Assembly: GCF_016920785.2 (NCBI RefSeq) | Contig: NW_024609846.1 | Span: 120,555,473 to 120,619,472, forward strand | Source of the DNA: Ixodes scapularis | Taxonomy: Eukaryota > Arthropoda > Arachnida > Ixodida > Ixodidae | Length of the DNA: 64,000 nucleotides | Reading direction: 5' to 3' | In this document: piece by piece, positions 13,901-25,900 of the stretch | How the letters are laid out: each line of letters starts with the position of its first letter | How positions within the stretch are numbered: position 1 is the stretch's first letter | Position numbers and translations under genes: made by a program | Notes under the pieces: generated by a model | The model's input: the letters and a program-made list of their open reading frames with translations, nothing else | The model's database searches: none | Told to the model about the DNA's origin: nothing

Positions 13901-16900
13901 AGCCATTGATTTTTAGCTGTGGCACTAAAAGAAGTGTAAAAATAAATGGCACGTGCGACACCACCTTTGCTTTGTGCACATGCAATGATAAAAAAATAAC
14001 ATTTTAGCACTTCCGCTAGTCCCTACTCGAAGCATTGAAGATTTTCCATAATGACCATTATTATATAACTGCACGCAGAAGATTCGAGTTGGCGTGTATT
14101 TTACCTGCCACATCATTCATACATTTACTTTTGAGAAAACGAGCACTATAGCAATGTCGGCAAGGAGCAAATAACTAACGAATAATTAGGAGAAATCGGT
14201 GGTGGCACCGCGACCGCATAGGTCGGACTCGCAAAACGATGCGGTCGCCCGCACGTGCCAATGATGAAGCCCGAAGAGAAGGTGGCAAAAGAAAGGGTGC
14301 GTGGACCACTCACGCTGTCCCTAGGGTGCCTGAAGGAGGAGGGCGGGTAGGAATCCATCTCCGAGGCGGGGGGCAGGCTGCTGGTGCTGCTGCTGTGGCT
14401 ACCCGCGCTCACGTTGCTGCTGCTCTGCTGACTCTGGTTCGAGCGCAGGCTGCCGCTTTTGCTGCCCTCCCCGCCGTTGCCACCGCCATTGCCGCCGTTG
14501 CCGCCACCGCAGCTTCCCTGGTCGTCCTCCTGCCCGAGAGAGTCCGTCTGTTAGCAAAAAAAAAAAACTCCCTCGTCTGGCGTGTAACGTTAACTGTTGC
14601 ACTACGATTATGGTCGCCGACAAGGAGAGATGGGCAGGGTGTCTCTTTTGAAACGCCCGGCCTTCACTGTGCGCTTGTTGCCTTCTGCCGTGCGGTGGCT
14701 GTGCATGCACGCTCGAGGTTAGCGAGACGTTCGCAATTGGCAAGAAGCTCGTGTGGCAGGCGGGACGACCGAAGGACCTCCTTGTTGTTCTCATCCTCTC
14801 AGTAGTTAGAGCCACAACTACCATAACTCGGTGGGCAAGGCAAGGATACGAATCTGCGACACAGGACCGCTACAAACACGGCAATTTTTATCGGCGTCTC
14901 GACCTTGCAACGCCAGCGACACGGCATTCACACGCCCCAACCGCAAAGAAAGAAAACCCGAACTGATGCTTTTTTCCCTCCATCATTAAAAGTGCAATTT
15001 TCTTGCACGATATAGACGTGCAGTTAGGCATTAATAACATTTTTTTATATCTTTGAGTGGCATTGAGAATACTAACGCTGATCTCCCCGAAACAATTTAG
15101 TCATAAAAACAATCCATTTCAAGCCATGGCCAATCTAAACCCCTTTTTAGTCATCGTCATCACCGCCAAATGGGGGTCACGTGAAAGCATTGCAGCCCCG
15201 ACTGGCTGCCGCCGCTTTGAGCATCTCCAAGTTGAGTTGCCCTCCCATTTCGAGCCGGACATTCCCAGATACTTTTATTGCAGCTCAGGGATCTAGGGAA
15301 CAACTCGCCGGTAACCCCAAAATTCCTGGGAAAATTGCCCCATCCGAAGCACACCTTGAACAGCTACAAACAAGCATCCTATGCACTCTTTCATATGCTC
15401 TCACAGGCCTATTGGCTTAATCCAGATCACAAACGGCTCCTAGAGTGTCGAAAGTTGGGCTCGTTTCTCTGGCGCTCAACAGAAGCACCCTGATCACCCT
15501 CTGGCGAGTTGTTCAGAGAAAGTGTTCAACTCAAGCAACAAGGATCATGGGATTTGAGCATATATATTAACCAAGAAATTTCTATTTTGCAGCTTTTTTT
15601 ATGTGTGCGAGGTGCACGTTATGAATTGGAAAATGCCACTTTACTCTGTTTACCTCCAACCTGAAGGTGTGGATCAATCACCCACCTCTTTTTCATTGCA
15701 TGGTCCCTCTCTCTCTGCACAGGTTTATGGGATGCATAACTGGTTCAACGAGCAAATAGCTTCCACCACACCGCCAGGTTAGAGGCAAATGAAGCTATCC
15801 TACCGAAATTCCACCTACAGCAATGTCCGCAACACCGAGATTAAAACGGGACTAGTTTAGCGCCTACAAAGTGGGCAGCAATCCCATTTCCTCGCAGCCC
15901 CCCTCCCCTCCCGCCTCGGGAAAGCAGACGAGAAAGAGGCCGGCCCCCTCACCGTGGAGTCGTCCTCCACCTCCACCGTGTTGGCCTCGTTCTCCTGAGA
16001 GTCCACCATGAGGATCTTCTTCATCTTGCGGTAGTTGAGGTTGTCCAGCTCCCGAACTGCCGCCTTGGTCCGCTGGATCAGATCCAGGATGACCTTGCCC
16101 GACCGCGGACGGGTCATGAATGGATGCTGCGCAAATGCACAAGTGTCCTTCCGTTGGCCGTTCGAACTCTCACCTCAGGGACGCCACCCCCCAAACATTT
16201 CCGGGGTGGTATGCACAAACAGTGCCGACTTGTGGATGTCACCAGAACGCCACGAGTAAGGAGGTAGAGAAGCGAGAGGGTCAGGCGATGCTACACTCCG
16301 TTTAACGATGACTTCACGAACTGTGAAGGCTACGGTCCCCGCGACTTTATAAGAGTGTCGGAGCGAGGCACGTGACAACACATCACGGGAGCACGTATGG
16401 CTTCGGTCATCTCGGTGCTTAAAATCATTGCTGCCAGTTATCCAAAGCTTCATCTGAAATCGCAAAAAATGCTTTTCTGTTTTCCAATACATTAAAACAA
16501 TTCACAACGGAGCAAGACAACATCGCTCGAAGTTCCCGACGCCTTATCTAAAAGCTAAAAAAGTCTGACTTTCAAATCGTGACCATCACCAGTCGCATCT
16601 GCTTTGCACTTTCTGGGTGCTACCAAAATTATGGCACCTGCAAGATAATCAAGGAATGAAGTGCCAATACTCGAAGCAAAGCTTGTTTATTCGTTTTGGT
16701 AGCTTGTACTCTTCCGAACCACTTCCAGTTCACGACTGCACAGGCAGTGGGATAGTCTCGCAGAGCCATTTGCCTTCGCCCAATCTTTCGGACAACGCTG
16801 GACAGAATACGGACAGATCTATTTTTTCCCCCTACACCAAAACGGTTGAAAAAGAGCGCTTGCTTAGATGTCGCCCGCTCCATGGGCGGGGACGCACCTG

Positions 16901-19900
16901 TAACAGGTCCACTGCCGTAGGCCGATCCACGGGGTTCTTTTGCAGGCACGAGTTGACGAAGTGCCTGAAAACTTCCGACCTGCCAGAGAAATTATTGACG
17001 GCATTAGATGGCGATCCAACTACACAGCAATAAACCCAAGACTGAGGAAAAAAAGTAGAAAGAAAAAACAAAAGCGGATGTATTGTCTCTAAAAAAAGAA
17101 AACTGCTTTTCCGCAGTTGTCCGTTTTTGTTCCCAATGTTGGGTTTATCCCCGGGAAGAGAAATTACACTCGTGGTTAGAATGCCGTGTAAGTTGTTTTA
17201 ACTCGACGCACTTTTGAAAACTAGAGTGTCGTGAATGACTACAGTCACCGACAGGATGAGGATGACAGGGCATGACTTCCGCCGCTTTTTCGCTGCACGC
17301 ATGCACTCCAGGTGCACGAAAAGCCTAAACGTCGTCCAGGCTAGTCGTGCTGGAGACGAGACAACTCAAGCTCTTCCCTGCAATCTCACCTTGCCAGCGA
17401 CTAGGGATAGCTGCTAAGGGGACATTTGTGCGGTGTCGGCGTTGCGCCAGGAAGAAAACTTCCATTTCACGTGCACTCGTGCCTTCGCTGCCCCACAACG
17501 CCAAGCGGCATTGTGTTCTGCTCCTTGTGTGGTTAGTGAGGGATGCCAGTACAGATTCCTCGCCATAAAACTCAATTTGCGTGTTCTATGGAATATAAAG
17601 CAACCCACCACACGTAACAGTATTTTTCTCGATTCAGTCTTAGGCAGGGACATTGACATCTCTTTCCTACATTCTTCGGTGACCACAAAAACGGTGTTGT
17701 GTGCGATAGAGTAAACAGAGAGCGGACACGCATAAATGGGGGTGTAACTATGTGCAACGACTGTTGTTGCTGTCGCATTTTTTGCGTGCCACGGCGAAAA
17801 GCTGAGAATTTTGTTGCAGAAACCAATGTGCTTAAGAAGAGCTGGTAACTCTTTCATGCTTTATAAACGTGAACAATTTAAAATTTTTAAAGGGTAACTG
17901 CAAAGAAAAAAAAGTATTTTTTTAAACAGCCTAATTGGAACAAGCGTGTCACAAAACAAATGTTGTGCGAAAAAAATATTTTTTTTTTTATCAATATTTA
18001 CGCCACAGGACGTAATTTAGTCTGAGTCAGAACCTCTCCACATTTGAAACTCCCGCTCTTTCGACCCCCGCGGAAGAGGAGTACGCCCCGGCCCTCACTC
18101 TCCTTGCGTTGCGGAGTTGAACGACGCAGCATTTCGACTTCTGGTAAGATCTGGCAACAACGCACAGCGGCGGTATTGTTTTGGTTTGACGCGGTTTGCG
18201 AGCACATGTAGCGAAGACGTGACCAAGACGTGACCGGAGAAGTGCCCCTGTGATGTTCCCGGACGACTGAAAGTATCATTCGTAATCGTCGTGCGTGCTT
18301 TGAAAGCGAAGGGAGTCACAGAATCCACGAGTGCGCAACCACAAGCCAAGGTTCACGACAGCGCTGCGTTGGTTTCGGCAATCTTGTTCAGTATGGTGCA
18401 ACACGGCGATGCGACAAAGAGCTGAAACGTTCGTGGTGTGTGTAATGCGGTGCTAACACGGAGCGCAAATTGGTTGTTGTGGGGTTGACGTTCGACCAGT
18501 TAAGTCCCGTTGTCGTCAGCTGATCCATTCAAACTGGTCCAAGAGGACGCAGCGAGCTTTTTTAACCCCTTGCCTACTCATTTTTTTTCTTTAAAGATCG
18601 TACAGGAAGCTTTATTTAAATCAAGCAATTTGCGTCAAAATAAAGAAAAACGTTTCCTTGGCTTTTAGGCGTAGCCTCGTGCTCTATACCAGGACTTCTG
18701 GTCGTCTCCTCTTCTTCAGTAGTTCTTCACAGTATGATAGAAATCGAGAAATTAGCAGAAACCTCACATAGGACATCGTTTTGCTGAAAATTGGGGTCTC
18801 CACTATGGACTTCTTGGACCAGTTCATTTTGACTGTGTGTTTTTTTCACTTGCGTCATAATGATGCACAAGGCAAAGTATGCCTTTATCTCATCCGGAGT
18901 GGTGTCAAACCATTGCTCCTCATAGCATTTCTTGGGACGATCCTCGTCGCCCATCTCTTGTTCGGCGTAGCGATTTGTCTCGGCAGAGACACACGGCCAA
19001 AAATCATGACTTGCAAACACGGAAAAGGTCGACAAGGCGCTTTTCTTCTCACCAAAACTGCGCTGAACCCTTGCTGACACACCTGGGGTTTCTACAAAGG
19101 TGAACTGAGCAGGCTGGTTGTCCCTCTTCTCCCAGTTCCACTGACGTGCAGACGCCGAAGTCGATGAAATGCTTCCAGGATTCGCATTGTTTTCAACACT
19201 TTTCTCACTGTCCGTTGAACTCTCATCGGATTCCGGGTAATCGGAAAGGCAGCAGGATTCATCGTCAGAAATACTGGCGCACTCATCACTTTCAAAAAGA
19301 AGTCTTTGTACATCTTCGTCCGCCAAAGCAGACCTCCGCCCCGAAGACATGTTTTTGGCGCACTTGCTTACAATAGCGCGCTTATTTTTTGTCAATGGAG
19401 CGCCGTCTCTCTGTCAAAAGGCAAAGCAAACAAGAAAAGAACCCAAGGTAAACAGGAGCAACAGGGGTAGGGCTGCCATCTGCCGCAGAGCTCACAAAAC
19501 AAGCTCTGAAACCGAAACACGAGTCACACTCGTGGTCGGGTTTTATGGTCCGTAAATGGCGGCACGAGTGATACTCGTTATTAGTAGGCAAGGGGTTAAA
19601 AGTAAATCTGCCTCGTTCTGTTTCAAAATGTGGAAGTTTCCCGACGCATACCGTGAGTAAAAAGCTGCAGGCGTTTTCAACAAAATTATGTCGTTTTAAT
19701 TGAACAATGGACTCCGAGTTGTTGTCCTAAATCTGCCGTTTTTATGCTTCGTGTTGGACTGCGTTTGCACAGCGACGTGTTGCATCGTGCAGTGTGAATA
19801 AATTTGGGCACGATTTTCTACCTGCCTACAGATGCATGAACTGAGACGACTTTTTACATAGTGAACATAGTGCTTTTTTATTTTGTGTCTAGTCGCGGAC

Positions 19901-22900
19901 GTTAGGTGCACACGGGGCGAATCTCGACAGCCTCCAGAGCGATATGAAGAGACCGTAACTAGACACGTTTGTGGCTACGCGAACGCCCGATTGCCTCCAG
20001 CCAATAGCATTCCTTTCGGGGTGAAATGGCTGCTGGAAGGCTTGGTGTCGGGATCACTCATCTGACATCTCCGAAAAGTCTGTATTTGCACGTGCAAGCA
20101 AACAAACAAAAAAGCACGCTAAGCCAGCAAAGAAGAAAACGAAAGAACCGCGCTATGAAAGTCAAAACCCCGCGTCGCTTCCTATCACTAACACCTGCAA
20201 CAGCTGCTAAACACACACTACTTCACTTCAAGAAGTCTCACTCAAGCACCTGGGTAAGCACGAAACACTTGTCATTTCGGCGAAACGATTAGTCGACGTA
20301 GGCGAGACAGGCGGGAGCAGAGACTTCGGCGGCCATGAAAGAATGGCGAAGCTTTTGTTTGTTATGGTATGGATCCAAACGGAAGTGCCCGTCTGGTAAA
20401 CATTTTGTAAAGATTAATAACTCTCATCACATGGGTTATTCTTTAAACGTAAAAGTACGCCTTTCAGAAGAAAATTGCAACATATAACAATTGTTTACCA
20501 ACCAAGATCTAGACTGTGAATCAAACTCTTAGCCAATGAGAAGTATAGCAGGCGATTGGTATTCAACGTCACGGAATACCAACTTTGTGGCGCGCGATTC
20601 AAAACGGACGAAATAGCCGCAAACTAAAATCGATCTCACGCAATAAATATTTCTGTAAAAAACTTTTTTCTCTCGCGGAAAAATTGTTTTTTGACATGCT
20701 TGACCCAATTAGGCTGCTTAAAAAAAAAAACTTCTTTTTCTTTGCAGTTACTTTTTAAGGACCCCCCCCCCCCCCTTCCTTCCTTCCCCCTATGTAAAGC
20801 AAATGGTACAGGTCAATGCCCAATCATTCCTGGTGCATCTTCATAAAGGACTCCACTGGAACTACCAAAAGAGCTTGTGGTTCACATAATTTCATTTTAT
20901 AGCACACCTGTATGACTACTATAATTGGACAGCTTCATGCATCACAAAATGAATCTACACAGCTGGTGTACACTTATTTAGTGTTCCTCTCCAATAATGC
21001 TGTGAGCAGACACCAAATATTTTAACGCACTGTGGAAAACACCCAAGTTAAGACAGGCTTCAAGAGCAGGACGTAACTTTAATGAAATTCCTTACTTTGT
21101 TATCTAGGAAATTTCTACTTGTGGACCTAGCAAGCCCGTGTATTTTATTCAATTACAGCAATGACTTATAAGTAAGGTTTCATGTTTCCTGAGTTTTCGT
21201 CAAATTTAAAGGGTGCTTTCTGAAGTTTATTTTTGGCTAAATGTTCAGAGTTTATTTTTGTTAATTTCCAATTCTCCTAAATTCAAAGTATAATTTCGCG
21301 ATGTTTTATATTTTTCGCAAACAAAAATAAATAATATCTAGGCGTAAACGCGAGCTAGATTGAAGTGAATGCGCTAGTATCTTAATATTTCTTCGGCTGG
21401 ATTTGGCGTTAGCCCTCTTACCACTGGCAATACCAATCTGTCTTACGACAAAGCTTGCAAACAAGTGTTGCTTCAATTAAATACCTTAAAATCACTAAAC
21501 TCCTGAAGATAGTCATGAGGAAGCTTGTTTTCATCCCATTTTATTCCATTACCCTACTCCACGGCTCCAGAGGGTGGAGTGGTACAGGGTGTAATATAGA
21601 AGCTCTAACTGCCCCCCCCCCCCTTCCCTTTCCCCCTTCCATGAAGTCCCTTTCCCCCTTCCATAAAGGCCTTCGCAAAAACAGAACCCCTCCTTTCACT
21701 AAAAAACACAAACAGTATTGTCCAAACTGGAAATTGGAACAGTGGCTTTTGTCGTGACCCAAAAGTACAATAACCTGTCATTCTTAAAAAACCCTGACAA
21801 GATGAATAAAAAAAAGGAAGGTTAATGATTAGAGATTTGAAAGGATGAGGGGTGGCATTTTCTTAGGACCATGAACCCTGCGCTCTGACCAAATTTAACT
21901 GCAGAATAACCTTTTTTTTTTTTTGCCTGGGACCCTAAAATTTGCAGTTTATCGGATAAATCCGAATTGACTAACATTTTACCGGCGAGTGCTTTTGCAG
22001 TTTCTCAGATTTATCCGAAACCACGAAACCCTACTTATAATGGCAGTGCAAATTGTGGGAAATGGGCAAAGACTGAACTTTCAAGAAGAGGTATTTACTA
22101 TAAAGGCATTTTAATGGTACATCAACGTTTGAATATAAGTTCTGGGTCTTAATGACAACAATGACGAAGCAAAAAAACTAAGCGCACCAATGCCGAAGCC
22201 CCAAAGGGGGCGGGAACCGAGCTCACCATTCTCCTCCGCCGAGCACGGGTGAGTCGTTCTGGGCGATGTGGTACAAGGCACTCATGGCGTTCATGTTGAA
22301 GTAGGGAGGCTTGCGCTCACCTGAAACAAGAACAGGGAATAGGCTGCAACGAAACCCCTAGGCAGCGGTTCGAGAGAAGCAAAAAGAAATGCGCTGTCCT
22401 CGTTGGAAAGAAAACAGTTCCACTAAGCGAGGGCATTTCGTGCTTCTTTCCTGAACATGCTTTTTCAATATTATATATAAAAAAAAACTCCTCTTTAAGA
22501 TCAGCCGACAAGTCATTCAGTACCTCCCCCCCCCCCTCCAGATATTCGGCCGCTTTAGGCGACCAAAACTCTCCCATGGCTTTTTGAAAGCCCGTTCTGA
22601 ACTAGTTTGAGGACATGAGCAGTGGTGGAACTGACGAGTAGTGATTTGGAGCAGCTCTTGCAACAGGGAACAATGAGTTTTGGAGGAGAGCTTCCCACTT
22701 TTGGAGCAGACAATTTTGAGCTCTCCATGTCAGAAAATTTTCTACAATCTCTTTGAAAGTTAACCAGTGGAACCACTACAGATATTTATTTATTTATTGA
22801 ACAATCATACGCCGGTAATTCGGCAGATGTCTCAATTAACCTATTAGGAATACCGATGGCGTCTTCGGTCCGTGTTTGACGTAGAAAAGATGTTTTGGGC

Positions 22901-25900
22901 TATTTTGTAGGATTTGTATCAAGGGGATATAATGGTTGCGAGTTCGACGTCAAATAGACACTTTTGTGTTGAATGTGTCTCAAGCTGCCGTCGCTTGTAT
23001 TCAACCTGCTACCGTTCACATACCAGCTAAGTGGAGCACGTAACTACTCTAACCGACCGACCACACAAGTAGCGCTACCTATTGATTGCGATCGGCGTGA
23101 GCACCATTCGCACAAAAAGTGTTAACTCTTCGTTAGGCATGTGTAAGTAATGGATTTTTGGTTCGAAGCAAATTCAAAGTGAATAGTGGTTTTGGCTGAA
23201 TCTTTTTAATTGAATATTGAGTAGTTGCTGTGCCTTTCTCTATGCCTTTTCCACTGTTACACAATGCTCAAACAAAAACTCAGCTGAAGTCGGGAAGGTT
23301 GTTCCCAAGCTTCTACCTGCCCACTTATGAGCTCTGTAAAGTTTAATCTAACTATATTTATAGACTGTGACCTCAGAGAGTCCAATACCTATATTGAGAT
23401 GGCAAGTAAATGACAGATTTGACGTAAAATTAAACCTATAAAAGAGCCTGGCCATACTTAACTGAGGGGGTTTATAAATCTTCTTGCTCTATGGAAATAT
23501 TTTCTGCAATTCTGAATTCAAAAAACAAAGAAAAGAAAAAACAAGCACAAATAATGACCACAGGTTGTTAGAACATTGCTGTCCAACATTCCCTTGCATG
23601 ATAGCCACAATTAAATTTTGAAAATTTTACTGCAATGTAAATATTAACCATGTTTCCCCCTTTTTTTTTTTATTACATCAGGCGTGCGCTGTGCCATACC
23701 ACTTTGAAGTTGTGTCTTTCACCTATGTGCGGTGGTGCTGCGGCGAAGCGAGCCGCAAGATCGCAGTGTCAGCTCCGCGGGTATAGCTTCTCTGCAGTAC
23801 ACCGGTGCTTGAGGAGAAGCACACTCAAGGGGCTAACCCGCCGCGATCAACACTTCGAAAAGTACCAATATTGCAGTTCATTTTGAAGCGAATATCAAAT
23901 AGCTTATTATTTGAAACTACTATTTGATATTACAAATATTTGCCCTACTCCAAAAAAAAGTACTTTCCCAATTTTCAGTGGCGTTGCCAAGAATGCCACG
24001 TGTTACACACTTCCAGTTTCCTCTTCGAGAACAGCTCCCTTTCGGTGCAGACATGGCACAATTTGTGCACAAATACGGCCTTTGGAGCAGCATGCAGCAG
24101 GCTATTCGTTCTGGTGAAGTGTGGCGCAGCAGTTCTATCACTTCATGAGCAGCAATGTCAAGTTTTAACTGCTTTGGTCTTCAGTTTGAATTCCCAACAT
24201 CTCCCAACACAACTCCGGCAACAGACCTCCCCAAAAAATATGGAGGCCACACCCTTCTCATCTTTTTGATGCATAGTGGCCATGTGATACATGGTGCCCG
24301 AAGCGGGTTCAGCATTTTGCGACTTTAGAATGCAGAAGGAGGCACGACGATATCAGAACAAGGTACATATTACCACGCGCGTTGGCGAGCAAGCGCATGC
24401 GTGGCCAAGTGGTTACCGCACTTGAATGTCGCGCGAAAGGAGTAGGTTCGATTCCAGTTAGGGGACTGTCCTTTTATTTATTCTTTCAACTTGACCTTCT
24501 CATAAGTTCGAGAACATTCTCGTCTGATCAAGTTCGGAATGTTCTACGCACCGAAAATTCTACGACGAACGATCCAGAAACCCACGAGGGTACATTAGGG
24601 ATTCCGCAAGGCGAGCGCAATCGGTCTTGCCCCAGCGTTCGACTCTGCTCTTACGCCGACCTCGACGCTTGCGACGCTCTGCTGTTGTCTTCTGTCTCCT
24701 TTTTATCTGGGCACAAGTTTGCCCCATTAAACATTGTTTACTCAGTTATTCGCCGCCTCATCACTTGTCATTCGTGACAATATCAATTCTGCAATCTCGT
24801 TTGCTTCGTTTTATGCTTGTTCTGAACTTGTAATGGTAAGAGCGAAGGGATCGCGCCACTTCCAGGATGCACGGTGAGTATGAATCGATCCCGGCAGACA
24901 TCTGAGCAACCCTCCGTTTTGCAAGGTGATTTGCTGAGATGGGATTTTCTGGAGGGGTCTATCAATCTGACTTTCTCAATCCCAAGACGCTACAACAAGC
25001 CGTGTACAAGACGAGTGCCTGGCAGCCATGTGCCGGGGCCACTCACCCAGCTCGATGCAGGTAATGCCCAGGGACCAGACGTCCACCTTGCCGTCGTACT
25101 GGCCCTCGTCCATGGCCAGGATCACCTCGGGGGCCATCCAGTACGGGGTGCCCACAAACGAGTTGGCCGGGCAGATCATCGACGCTGACCCAAAGTCCGC
25201 TGAAACACCGACGGTGCAGGCATCAAGCAACCGGTACCCTATTTTTCAAAGCGATTAGCTCTCTTGTGTTATTCAGGACAACTTTGAGGTACATATTTCT
25301 AGGTGTTTACTTTCCCCGTTAAATTAAGCGAGAAAATGATGTCCCAAATGACGAAAATAATCATTGGAGAAGGGGAACAAGGGGGACAAAGAACAAACAC
25401 AAATTTCCAAACACAGCTAGATGACTGGTGTGCAACCGAAAAAAACCGCTTGGTCCTGGTATCGAACCAGAGACCAGGCAGATTTTTTCGGTCATGCACC
25501 AGTCAGCTAGCTGCGTTTGGAGATTTGTGTTTGTCCTTTATCCCCCTGTTCCCCTCCTCCAGGAATTATTTTCATCATTCCTATCCAGCTTGCTTGCACC
25601 TTTTCATTAATTGCATTATCATGATGTCACAACTTTGTCGCGTGACTCATATAGAAATCCAGTTTCTTCACTAAATTTAGCATAAAAATTAGTATTATGT
25701 GACACAATGTCGTGTGACCCAAACAAGAATTCAGTTTCCTGCTAGATTTAGCGGGAAAATTGATGTCACATAACCTCAACACCAATCTAGTTTCCGTGCT
25801 TGATTTAGCGGGGAAAATGACGTCGCATGACTTTATTTCACGTGACAAATTGAGCTTCCCCGCTTAATTTAGAGGAAGAATTGACGCCACGTGACCTCAA

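Larger units (their letters stand above)
17891..20754. mobile_element. TTAA-site element (TTAA-3), 2.9 kb with nested piggyBac
   Basis: TTAA (17887-17890) is followed by AGGGTAACTGCAAAGAAAA, and TTAA (20755-20758) is preceded by the inverted copy; the inverted ends stay similar for about 80 bp (CAGCCTAATTGG in both). No transposase of its own is seen. It contains the piggyBac fragment at 18566-19595, so its pre-insertion length was about 1.8 kb. Confidence 0.75.

Noticed and set aside
14239..14824. Ala-rich plus-strand and Arg/Gln-rich minus-strand frames
   Set aside because: Shadows of the Gly/Asn/Ser repeats in Tao exon 10.
24393..24470. Functional tRNA gene
   Set aside because: Boxes A and B are good but the acceptor stem does not pair and the T stem is imperfect; it is SINE-like.
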